This document shows positions 20,337 through 28,027 of a stretch of DNA of 64,000 nucleotides, in pieces. The stretch spans positions 3,089 to 67,088 of the forward strand of contig NZ_VMMX01000001.1 of assembly GCF_013277415.1 (NCBI RefSeq). Direction: 5' to 3'. Within the stretch, counting starts at the first letter, position 1, and the number at the start of each line of letters is the position of its first letter. Origin of the DNA: Streptococcus sp. 68 (GTDB lineage Bacteria; Bacillota; Bacilli; Lactobacillales; Streptococcaceae). The notes under the pieces were generated by a model, which worked only from the letters and a program-made list of their open reading frames with translations, ran no database searches and was not told the DNA's origin. A program made the position numbers and the translations under genes.

Positions 20337-20397
20337 TAAGAAAAAAAGTATATTCGATGATAGAATCCATATAGTTTAAATAATGAATGTTAACATT

Positions 20398-20447
20398 AGC
20401 AGTGAAGAGATCTTTTTAAGTTATTCTTCTCTGCTTTTTCATTTTAT
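20398..20447 (+). terminator. Terminator of the PTS operon
   Basis: The stem agcagtgaagag / cttctctgct, with a 15-base loop, is followed by a T-rich tail. Confidence 0.8.
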
Positions 20448-20718
20448 TTTTTTGCTATGTAGGGTATGAAGCAAAATAGAAAGTAGTTCGAATAGTTGAT
20501 AAACAGGGAACTGCTGTTACTTTAAAAAAACAATACAGTAAAGTATGTTATCGTAGAATACGATACAATAGTAAAAAAGCAAAAAGAACGCGTTTTCATC
20601 TTTGAGTTTGAAGTTTATAAAATAGGCTAAATGTGCTGAAATTTAGAGATTACAGACAAAATAAAATATTTAAAAGCTACAGAGAAACATGGTATAATGT
20701 AACTATAGGAGGTAGTAT
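20448..20718 (+). promoter_or_regulatory. Gap with a relic cre-promoter copy and the fic promoter
   Basis: Positions 20578-20621 repeat the second GH1 promoter region (13727-13770) at about 75% identity, including a cre-like site (minus strand ATGAAAACGCGTTC, 20586-20599) and a -10-like TATAAA at 20616-20621. No PTS or glucosidase gene follows, so this may be a relic. A separate extended -10 (TGGTATAAT, 20690-20698) and AGGAGG at 20707 serve the Fic inhibitor gene. Confidence 0.55.
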
Positions 20719-20895
20719 ATGTCCTTAGATATAGATAAAGAAAAGATGACAATCATGGGAGTAGCTTTTGAAAACCGCTCCGTTTTTAAGAGTGTTTGGT
20801 ATGCTTTAAGTACAAATATGATTGAAGGATGGCGACCTACGGTTAGTGATGTTGAAAAATTACGAGATGAAGCTCTTGCTCTGGGGATGGCTTAA
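20719..20895 (+). CDS. Fic inhibitor (VbhA-like antitoxin)
   Basis: A 58-residue protein starting MSLDIDKEKM and ending ALALGMA. It contains TNMIEG at residues 32-37, an exact match to the (S/T)xxxE(G/N) inhibitory motif whose Glu blocks ATP binding in Fic adenylyltransferases. The helix-rich small size and position immediately before a fic-type gene, with stop and start sharing one base (TAATG at 20893), fit a class I Fic toxin-antitoxin pair. AGGAGG stands seven bases before the ATG. The partner is broken, so the gene is an orphan antitoxin unless it acts on another Fic protein. Confidence 0.75.
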   Translation: MSLDIDKEKMTIMGVAFENRSVFKSVWYALSTNMIEGWRPTVSDVEKLRDEALALGMA

Positions 20896-21266
20896 TGAAG
20901 CGTAAATGTTATGATTCTTATGACTATATTGATCCGAATAATTTATATACCTATCCAGATTCTTCAGTTCTAAGAAATAAGCAGGAAGAACGAGATGAGC
21001 AAAAAGCACGCGATCTTGAATATCGTATGGTTGCTAGTAAGAGTTTGAAATTATTTATCAATTCTATCCCAGTTTATAGTGTAGAAGATATATTGAAAAT
21101 TCATCAATTTTTGTTTGAAGATATGTATCATTGGGCAGGTGAATTTAGAAAAGTCAATATTTCAAAAAGTGGTAATGCTTTTATGCCGATTCAGTCTTTC
21201 GATACAGCAATAAAGTTTGTGTTTTTTGACGCATCAAAAATGGTGCGTTTCTTTTTTGTGCTATAA
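20895..21266 (+). pseudogene. Fic-family toxin, truncated before the active site
   Basis: The 123-residue frame begins as a Fic protein: VYSVEDILKIHQFLFEDMYHWAGEFR near residues 62-87, NISKSGNAFMPI near 92-103. The family then needs a long helical core with HPFxxGNGR, typically 60-100 residues further. Instead similarity ends at about residue 108 (21218) and the frame closes with VFFDASKMVRFFFVL. The junction lies just before the pezA promoter, suggesting that arrival of the pez segment or a deletion removed the 3' half of fic. Confidence 0.8.
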
Positions 21267-21267
21267 T
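21226..21267 (+). promoter_or_regulatory. pezAT promoter region
   Basis: An extended -10 (TGCTATAAT, 21259-21267) lies 25 bases before pezA. A short inverted repeat (acgca...tgcgt, 21229-21247) lies upstream and may be the PezA/PezAT autoregulatory operator, because this antitoxin family represses its own promoter. Confidence 0.55.
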
Positions 21268-21292
21268 AGAAATAAATAGAAGGAGGGATCTT

Positions 21293-21769
21293 ATGATTGG
21301 AGAAAATATAAAAACATTACGTAAAACACATGATCTCACCCAACCTGAATTCGCAAAGATTATTGGTATCTCTCGAAATAGCCTCAGCCGTTATGAGAAT
21401 GGGACAAGTTCAGTTTCGACAGAATTAGTAGATCGTATCTGCAAAAAATTTAATGTTTCCTATCTCGATATTGTAGGGGAGGAAAAAATGCTCACACCAG
21501 TAGAAGATTATCACTTAACATTAAAAATAGAATTGATAAAGGAACGAGGAGCGAATATCTTAGCGCAACTTTATCGTTTTCAAGATGAACAAGGAATTGA
21601 ATTTGATGATAGTTCTAATCCTTGGGTTCTAATGAGCGATGATCTTTCTGATTTGATTAACACGAAGATTTATCTTGTTGCTACTTTTGAGGAAGTAGAG
21701 CGATATAATGGCTATTTGGATGGCATTGAACGTGTGCTAGAACAAGCTAGTCATCTGGTGGTGGTTTAA
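21293..21769 (+). CDS. pezA: PezA antitoxin
   Basis: A 158-residue antitoxin and autorepressor. Residues 1-60 are an XRE-type helix-turn-helix (DLTQPEFAKIIGISRNSLSRYENG). The C-terminal half (LTLKIELIKERGANIL near 72-87 and WVLMSDDLSDLI near 110) is the PezT-binding part of the pneumococcal PezA family, and the length equals that of the known protein. AGGAGG precedes the ATG. The stop codon overlaps the pezT start by one base, giving tight coupling. PezA keeps PezT inactive and the complex represses the operon. Confidence 0.93.
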   Translation: MIGENIKTLRKTHDLTQPEFAKIIGISRNSLSRYENGTSSVSTELVDRICKKFNVSYLDIVGEEKMLTPVEDYHLTLKIELIKERGANILAQLYRFQDEQGIEFDDSSNPWVLMSDDLSDLINTKIYLVATFEEVERYNGYLDGIERVLEQASHLVVV

Positions 21770-22530
21770 TGAAATTAGATAAATTTAGCCAGGATGACTT
21801 TATTAAAGTCTCTAATCGACTCGTTCGTTCTTTAACTCGTGGAAAAACAACTTCATCTCAGCCCAAGGCTATTTTGCTTGGTGGACAGAGTGGTGCTGGT
21901 AAAACAACGATTCATCGAATTAAACAAAGGGAATTTCAAGGAAATATTATTATCATTGATGGAGATAGTTATCGCTCTTTTCATCCGAACTACCTTGGTC
22001 TACAGGAAAAGTATGGTAAAGATAATGTGGATTATACCAAAGTATTCGCGGGACAAATGGTTGAATATCTTGTAGATGAGTTGAGTAAGCAAGGTTATCA
22101 TTTATTAATCGAGGGTACCTTGAGAACAACCGAAGTTCCTCGAAAAACAGCACAATTATTGACAACTAGAGGCTATCAAGTCTCACTTGTACTAATTGCG
22201 ACTAAGCCAGAATTGTCCTATCTCAGTACTTTGATACGTTATGAGGAGCTCTACGCCATAGATCCTAGTCAGGCTAGAGCGACTCCTAAAGCACACCATG
22301 ATGGAATTGTAGAACATTTGGTTGATAACTTACGGGAGTTAGAAAAGGATGAATTTTTTAAACAGATTCAAATTTATCAAAGAGATCAATCGTGTGTTTA
22401 TGATTCGCAAGTAGACGAAACCTCAGCAGCAGAAGTTTTACACGAATGCCTATTTGGAAAATGGAACACGGTGGAAGAAGAGATGTTGAAGATAGGACAG
22501 GAAAGGTTGAGGGAGTTAGGTGATAATTGA
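21769..22530 (+). CDS. pezT: PezT zeta-family toxin (UDP-GlcNAc kinase)
   Basis: A 253-residue zeta toxin. The Walker A loop GGQSGAGKTT is at residues 38-47 and the catalytic Asp66 lies in IIDGDSYR. By family knowledge it phosphorylates UDP-N-acetylglucosamine at the 3'-OH, starving peptidoglycan synthesis and causing autolysis when PezA is lost. The full length is kept, with no stop or missing motif, so the pair appears functional. Unlike the well-known pneumococcal location in pathogenicity island 1, it sits here in a scarred region near an rpsI-type attachment site. Confidence 0.93.
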   Translation: MKLDKFSQDDFIKVSNRLVRSLTRGKTTSSQPKAILLGGQSGAGKTTIHRIKQREFQGNIIIIDGDSYRSFHPNYLGLQEKYGKDNVDYTKVFAGQMVEYLVDELSKQGYHLLIEGTLRTTEVPRKTAQLLTTRGYQVSLVLIATKPELSYLSTLIRYEELYAIDPSQARATPKAHHDGIVEHLVDNLRELEKDEFFKQIQIYQRDQSCVYDSQVDETSAAEVLHECLFGKWNTVEEEMLKIGQERLRELGDN

Positions 22531-22589
22531 TAAGTGACGCAGGGGTAATTTATGAGTACACTAAAAAGTAATTTATTTCCATAAATCTA

Positions 22590-22797
22590 CAGCAATAGTT
22601 TTTTACAGAAGCTAATGATTTATTGTCTAGAAAAATCAAAATTGTATTAATTGATGAATGTGATAAAGTAAATGCTGCCTTATAAAATGTTTTTTATCAA
22701 ATGTTTGATGAGGGAGAGTTGGAAGATATAAATTACTTGGTAGATGTTTCTATAGGGCAAAATTCACACCATTTAACTGAAACTTATTCAAATTAGT
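22590..22797 (+). pseudogene. AAA+ ATPase fragment
   Basis: One frame reads EANDLLSRKIKIVLIDECDKVNAAL, a TAA stop, then NVFYQMFDEGELEDINYLVDVSIGQN. IVLIDECDK is a Walker B motif and the NVFYQ-FDEG run resembles the segment after Walker B in ClpB-like AAA+ proteins. No Walker A or other part is present and several stops interrupt the frame. It is a relic of an element-borne ATPase whose exact family cannot be told. The remaining bases 22531-22589 and 22798-22875 hold nothing recognised. Confidence 0.55.
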
Positions 22798-22875
22798 TGT
22801 AAATTTATTTTCAGGAAACACGGGAAAACGTTGATTTTAAAGGAATGACGAAATTTGTTGAAATAAAAATGTATC

Positions 22876-23024
22876 AAACCAGGCTTGAAAAAGGCTCGTA
22901 AAGCATCACAGTTCTCAAAACGTTAATCAATCCGATTATATCAACGTTTCAACGCACTCAAGAGTTTACCTTATGGGTGCTTTTTTATGCTTTTTGAAAA
23001 AGTTCACCTCAAAATTTACCTTAT
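22876..23024 (+). repeat. Extra rpsI 3' end and attachment-site scar, right copy
   Basis: Bases 22876-22926 encode [16 protein letters not shown]-stop, identical in protein to the rpsI end at 2544-2594 but with silent base changes. Bases 22915-23024 then repeat 2734-2843, with the gcactca/tgggtgc hairpin, T run and aagttcacctcaaaattt-type repeats. A restored 3' end next to an integrase relic is what elements that integrate in rpsI leave behind. Confidence 0.85.
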
Positions 23025-23031
23025 TTTCACC

Positions 23032-23310
23032 TCATTGTTTTAGAGACTTTAAAGCAAATTCACCAACTGCCATAGGAACTACATGAGAAGTATTGACATA
23101 AATCTGAGTTGTACCTGTATCGCGTAATTTATGAGGTGTAGCATGTGTCAGCTCTTTATGTCGCTTTCTAATACTTTTCATTTTGTTGTTTAGATAGTCA
23201 GCATGTAAAGGCTTATTGATGTTTCCTTTTGTGTCGATATATGTAAAAACAAATTGTTCTGGATTACTGATGATGCCAAACTTTGCCAGTTCATATTTTT
23301 GTTGTTCTTT
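23032..23310 (-). pseudogene. int: Tyrosine recombinase (integrase), C-terminal remnant
   Basis: The minus strand reads KEQQKYELAKFGIISNPEQF, continues through HKELTHATPHKLRDTGTTQIYVNTSHVV and ends PMAVGEFALKSLKQ-stop. HKLRDTG is box II of a phage/ICE-type tyrosine recombinase (normally HxLRHT). Relatives have about 20 residues between that box and TYVN, containing the conserved His; they are missing here, so the deletion has removed part of the active site. The N-terminal two thirds of the gene are absent: similarity breaks at 23310 beside the palindrome. The gene lies next to the attachment scar, as expected of its original element. Confidence 0.88.
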
Positions 23311-23344
23311 CTAAGAGGTAAGAAGCTGAAGTAAGTCATTAGAA

Positions 23345-23505
23345 ATAGAGAAAATGAAGCAAATATTTCCATAATAAAACGCATATTATCAGGTTTCTTT
23401 GAACTGCATCCCAAAAGTTAGATTTTTTCTGTCTAACTTTTGGGGTGCAGTTCAGTAAAAGCTTGATAGTATACGTTTTATCCTAGAAATATTTGCTGGC
23501 TGTTT
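23345..23505. repeat. Large imperfect palindrome with IS3-like ends
   Basis: Bases 23401-23422 and 23432-23453 are 22-nt inverted repeats with one mismatch around a 9-base T-rich loop. Weaker pairing extends outward on both sides to about 23345 and 23505 (cgttttat and gaaatatttgct occur on both arms). The tgaactgca-ccccaaaagttaga arm resembles the terminal repeats of IS3-family (IS150 group) elements, so this may be two IS ends joined head to head. The bases 23506-23700 hold nothing recognised. Confidence 0.7.
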
Positions 23506-23700
23506 TTCTCAAACTGACTTTTTAAGAAGTTGCCTTATCAACAATTTTAAAGAAATTTTTGGAGATATGTTAGACTGAAAGATATTGTCCTGATGATAAT
23601 CTAAAAAATTATCATTTAACTTATCTTTGGAAAAACTGTAGAATGTCAAAAATTACTACAGACCTTGAATTTTACTTATCATTTCAATGATTTAGATTGC

Positions 23701-25239
23701 TTACATTTTGTTTTGATAAGTTTTACGGTAATCTCCAGGAGAAAGTCCAGTCCTTTGTTTAAAAATTTTAGTAAAGTAAGAATAATTATCATACCCTACT
23801 TGACAAGATACTTGTGATATCGAGATATTTGTTTGAGATAGGAGAGATTTAGCAGCATTAATGCGTTTATCCGTTATATATTTAACAAGAGTTTCTCCAG
23901 TTTCTTTTTTAAAAATTCTAGCTAAATGATCTGCGCTGAGATAAACCATATCTGCTAATATAGAACGATTTATATCTTCATAGTAGTGATGATCTATGTA
24001 TTCGACGATGCGTTGAATACTATTTTTTTGGTTTTCAATGTTTGTTGCAAATTTCTTAGCATGTGACCAGTAATAATCAAAGTAATCCTGAAAAGATTCA
24101 ATTGAATGAAAGCGTCGTTGGAATAAGAAATCATGAGTGCTGTTTTGGAATAATTTATGAGCTGAAATTCCATTTTGATCTAGATATATTCCTATTTGTT
24201 GAGTCCAATCTAGTAAAATTTGTTGTAGCGTGAAAGTAGGAATTTGAGAATTATAGGCAAGTGAATTAATTTTTTCTCTTAATTCGTATTCACTTAGGGT
24301 ATCTAAAAAAGTAATTGAAAGAGTTTCTGTTTTAAAGGAAGTTGGAAAACTATGTGGAACACATGTAATAGTATTCCAATAAGAAACATATTGTTCATTA
24401 TAAGTGTAGAGTTCTTTGGTATGAAATAAAATATCGGATATTTTATGGCAACTCTTATATATAATGTTGGAGTATTTACTAAAGTTATTAGAAATTTGAG
24501 AATGAATCTCATATGCCAATTTGTCACTACGTTTTGATGAGTCTACTCTAAAAAGACAAACATATTGATCAACCTGGCTTTCCATCTTGAATAGACTTAT
24601 CAGCTTATAAGAAGGTTGTGAAATTCTTTGAAGTTCTCTTTTTAGTTGAGAAGTCCATGATGGAGTTTCTGCAGAATAATCTTCTTCATTAAGATTGATT
24701 GTTAAAACTGCAAGAAAAAAATACTGGTGTTTTTGAAGAATAAAATCTTGTTTGCTTGCTATATTTTCTAGCTCATCAATGCGAGAAATTTGAGGTTTTC
24801 TAAGGTAATCATACCAGAAGTTATCTTCTATTTGTAAAAGTACATCATTTTTTCCATTTAAGTTATGATTCTCAATTTTACTAATGGCTTTTTGAATAAT
24901 AAATTCTAATTTTTCAAAGTTAATGGGTTTTAGATAGTATTCAAAGCTTTGCAATTCAATTGCTTTTTGAGCATAGTTGAAGTCGGCGTAATTGGTTAAA
25001 AAAATTGTTTTTATATCATATTTTTCATTTCTAATCCACGATAAGAGTTCGAGACCGCTACCTTGAGGCATTTCTATATCACTTATCATGAGATCAATAG
25101 GATGCTCTCTAATAATATTTTGAGCTTGAGTGAGGCTATAGGCAACATAAACAATGTCAATGTGTAGTTTAGCCCAATTTATTTTCTCTCGTAAAGCTTC
25201 AATGATAAAACGATCGTCATCAACCAATAAGATGTTCAT
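23701..25239 (-). CDS. YesN-type response regulator with AraC domain
   Basis: A 512-residue regulator. It has a receiver domain (1-120) with DDD at 7-9, phospho-acceptor Asp in LMISDIEMP near residue 54, and Lys in YLKPI near 104. A long linker region of unknown fold (about 140-400) follows, then an AraC-type DNA-binding domain at the C-terminus (SILADMVYLSADHLARIFKKETG and ISISQVSCQVGYDNYSYFTKIFKQRTG). It overlaps the kinase gene by 20 bases and diverges from the ABC importer genes at 27093, which it probably activates in response to an extracellular saccharide. Confidence 0.92.
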   Translation of the reverse strand: MNILLVDDDRFIIEALREKINWAKLHIDIVYVAYSLTQAQNIIREHPIDLMISDIEMPQGSGLELLSWIRNEKYDIKTIFLTNYADFNYAQKAIELQSFEYYLKPINFEKLEFIIQKAISKIENHNLNGKNDVLLQIEDNFWYDYLRKPQISRIDELENIASKQDFILQKHQYFFLAVLTINLNEEDYSAETPSWTSQLKRELQRISQPSYKLISLFKMESQVDQYVCLFRVDSSKRSDKLAYEIHSQISNNFSKYSNIIYKSCHKISDILFHTKELYTYNEQYVSYWNTITCVPHSFPTSFKTETLSITFLDTLSEYELREKINSLAYNSQIPTFTLQQILLDWTQQIGIYLDQNGISAHKLFQNSTHDFLFQRRFHSIESFQDYFDYYWSHAKKFATNIENQKNSIQRIVEYIDHHYYEDINRSILADMVYLSADHLARIFKKETGETLVKYITDKRINAAKSLLSQTNISISQVSCQVGYDNYSYFTKIFKQRTGLSPGDYRKTYQNKM

Positions 25240-26890
25240 TATAACCTCCGTCTATAATCTTGTATGGAATAAGTAAAAGAATTTTAGCCCCACCTTCTTC
25301 ATTATTTTCAAATGTAATAGTATAGTCGTTGGGATAGAGAAGATTTAAACGTTCGATGGTGTTTGTGATCCCAATATGATGTCCATCTTCTGTTATTAGA
25401 GACTGTTTCTGATTTAGTTTTGATAAAATTTCTTCAGAGAAACCTGGACCATTATCCTCGATACAAATCTGAATATAATCTGAGTTCTCAGTTTTTACTT
25501 TTTTTATTGATAGTAAAATTGTAAATAAATCCTGAAATGAAAAACCGTGTTTGATTGTGTTTTCAATAAATGTTTGTAAAAGTAACGATGGGACAAGAGT
25601 ATTTTGTAGATCAGAATTGTAGTCTAGTGAAAAGTGGATATTATTTCCATATCGAATTCGTTGTATTTCTAAATAATCTTTAATATGCTGAACTTCATCT
25701 TTAAGTTCGGAAAAATCTTGATTAGCCATAAATAAATGACGGAGATAATTTGAAGTTAGTATAGTTAAGTCTTCAATTTCCTTGTAGTTTTTTGTTTGAA
25801 GCATACTATGAATCATTGATAACATATTTAAGTAGAAATGCGGCCGGATTTGATTCTTAAGATAATTAAGTTCGATCTTCTTAAGTTCTAGTTGTGAATG
25901 GTATTCCCGTATTTTTAATTCTTGCATGTCAAATATTACTTTATTAAGTTTATCATTTGCCTTATCAATTTCTAGTATACTTTCAGATATAAAAAATTCA
26001 GAGGGGGGGATGGAGTCCCCGAGTTGAGAGAGTCGTTCAGTGAGTCTTGTTATTGGTTTAATCATCCACTGACGAATATACAGGATAATGATGATTGATA
26101 AAATGGTGATAATGATAGGAACAGCTGATAAAAATACTTCTAAGAGTGTGATATTTCTAAAGACTTCGGCATAATCGACTAAAACATAAATATCGAAAGG
26201 TAAATGCGTTTTTTCATTTTGAGCATGAATTAGGTAGTTTTCGGAGGGTATATTGTTAGGCTCTTTTAGGGAAAGTTTACCATTATTTCCAATATTGAGT
26301 TTTCTTAGAGGTTTTAGGATATCTTCTGAAGATATGACGGCATAAATGATTTTTCCTTCGTAATGAACAGATTTAACTAAGTATTCGCTGTTTTTAGTAG
26401 TTACATTTTTCCATTTACGGTCACTTATATCACTACGCAATGATTTTAGATTTGATTTTAATAGTAGATAATCTTCATATGGAATATAAAGATTGGAGAC
26501 GTTTATAAAATGTTCAGTACTATCGGTTTCTAATAAGAATGTCATATGAGTTTCATTTTGATATTCAAACTCTATAAAGCTAGTTTGAACTTTTTTAAGA
26601 TTTTCTTGATACTCAAGAAACGTTTGTACATGATTTAAGTTCTCTAAAGATTCATTATGTGTTATTGTTGAGTACATAAAGCGTTCTACAGAATGCAATT
26701 TCTCATTAACAGAATCAGCATAAATTTCAATTGAACTACGTAGGTGTACTATATTTTGGTTTTTAATAAAATTTCTGGTTATGTTACTCATAGCAATATT
26801 GATTAAAATATTTATCAATAGTAGTACAAGTAGGAGTTTAAAGAAAAAATGAATGGAATGTTTTTTTGATAAGTCGTGATTTAATTTCAT
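25220..26890 (-). CDS. YesM-type sensor histidine kinase
   Basis: A 556-residue membrane kinase. It has a transmembrane helix at about 16-36, an extracellular sensing domain up to about 240, a second helix at about 250-270, HAMP-like segment, and a His_kinase domain with phospho-acceptor His in IRPHFYLNML near residue 350. The ATPase domain is complete, with N-box FIENTIKHG near 440 and G1 motif EDNGPGF near 480. It probably detects a sugar or sugar-loaded binding protein outside the cell. Start ATG follows AGAGGAGA. It is co-transcribed with the response regulator gene through a 20-base overlap. Confidence 0.92.
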   Translation of the reverse strand: MKLNHDLSKKHSIHFFFKLLLVLLLINILINIAMSNITRNFIKNQNIVHLRSSIEIYADSVNEKLHSVERFMYSTITHNESLENLNHVQTFLEYQENLKKVQTSFIEFEYQNETHMTFLLETDSTEHFINVSNLYIPYEDYLLLKSNLKSLRSDISDRKWKNVTTKNSEYLVKSVHYEGKIIYAVISSEDILKPLRKLNIGNNGKLSLKEPNNIPSENYLIHAQNEKTHLPFDIYVLVDYAEVFRNITLLEVFLSAVPIIITILSIIIILYIRQWMIKPITRLTERLSQLGDSIPPSEFFISESILEIDKANDKLNKVIFDMQELKIREYHSQLELKKIELNYLKNQIRPHFYLNMLSMIHSMLQTKNYKEIEDLTILTSNYLRHLFMANQDFSELKDEVQHIKDYLEIQRIRYGNNIHFSLDYNSDLQNTLVPSLLLQTFIENTIKHGFSFQDLFTILLSIKKVKTENSDYIQICIEDNGPGFSEEILSKLNQKQSLITEDGHHIGITNTIERLNLLYPNDYTITFENNEEGGAKILLLIPYKIIDGGYNEHLIG

Positions 26891-27092
26891 ATACTATTCT
26901 CCTCTTAAAATTATAGCACTTTGAAAATACGATATCATGTAACAAAACAGATATGTTTTATCAAGATGTCGGAAAAGTAATAGTTTTTAAAATTAAAAAA
27001 CTGAAAAATTGATAAACCTAGTCCAAAAAGTTCTATTAAGGGAATTCTATATGGTATAAAATAATCGTAGAAAATCAGATGGGAGGAAAAAC

Positions 27093-28010
27093 ATGAAAGT
27101 AGCATCTCAACTTCATAAAATAAAATTAAAGCATAGTATTCCGTTATATATATTACTTTTTCCTTCAATATTGCTATTAATTTTATTTTCCTATATTCCC
27201 ATGTTGGGACTTATTATTGCATTTAAAGACTATTCACCAGCCAATGGTATATTTGCTAGTCAGTGGGTAGGATTTAAGTACTTTACTCAATTTTTCTCAT
27301 CATTCCAATTCGGGACAACTATGTTCAATACATTAAAAATTTCACTTTATAGTATTGTAGTAGGATTCCCCTTACCTATTATACTAGCTATCATTAGTAA
27401 TCAGTTAAGAGTTGGGAAATTTAGAAAAATATTTCAAGTGACAACTTACTTACCCCATTTTATCTCTACAATGGTTATGTGTGGGATGATTATCTTATTT
27501 TTATCTCCTACTAGTGGTTTGTTAGCGAATGTATTTAAGTCTGTTGGAATTACTATTCCAGATTTTTTATCAAAACCTAGTCATTTTGCAGGTGTTTATG
27601 TTTGGAGTGATGTATGGCAACATATTGGTTGGGATAGTATTATTTATCTGGCGGCGCTTTCTGCAATTGATCCTACATATTATGAGGCTGCAACTATGGA
27701 TGGCGCTTCTAGGTTACAAAAAATTAGGCATATAGAATTACCATTACTTTTGCCAACTGCTATGATTTTGCTAATATTAAGAGCAGGTAGTTTATTAAGT
27801 GTAGGTTTTGAGAAAGTGTTACTATTACAGAATCCTCTTAATTTAGCAGGAAGTGAGATAATTTCGACCTATGTTTATAAAGTTGGTATGGTGAATTTTC
27901 AGTATAGTTATTCGACAGCTATAGGGTTATTTAACACCGTAGTCAATCTAATAATTTTGTTATCTGTTAACTGGTTCTCAAAAAGATATACTAGAACGGG
28001 TCTTTTTTAA
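27093..28010 (+). CDS. Sugar ABC transporter permease (LplB type)
   Basis: A 305-residue membrane permease of the CUT1 carbohydrate importer group, with six predicted helices starting at about residue 18. The EAA loop (YYEAATMDGASRLQKIRHIELPLLLPT near residue 196) that docks the ATPase is intact. GGGAGG lies upstream of the ATG. Together with the next two genes it forms an importer for an oligosaccharide. No ATP-binding subunit is encoded nearby, so a shared ATPase such as MsmK is probably used. Confidence 0.9.
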   Translation: MKVASQLHKIKLKHSIPLYILLFPSILLLILFSYIPMLGLIIAFKDYSPANGIFASQWVGFKYFTQFFSSFQFGTTMFNTLKISLYSIVVGFPLPIILAIISNQLRVGKFRKIFQVTTYLPHFISTMVMCGMIILFLSPTSGLLANVFKSVGITIPDFLSKPSHFAGVYVWSDVWQHIGWDSIIYLAALSAIDPTYYEAATMDGASRLQKIRHIELPLLLPTAMILLILRAGSLLSVGFEKVLLLQNPLNLAGSEIISTYVYKVGMVNFQYSYSTAIGLFNTVVNLIILLSVNWFSKRYTRTGLF

Positions 28011-28027
28011 AGGAAGGAGTGCTTCAA

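Noticed and set aside
23190-23414. 74-residue minus-strand ORF beside the integrase relic
   Set aside because: It is out of frame with the integrase, spans the palindrome arm, and has no homologue that I recognise.
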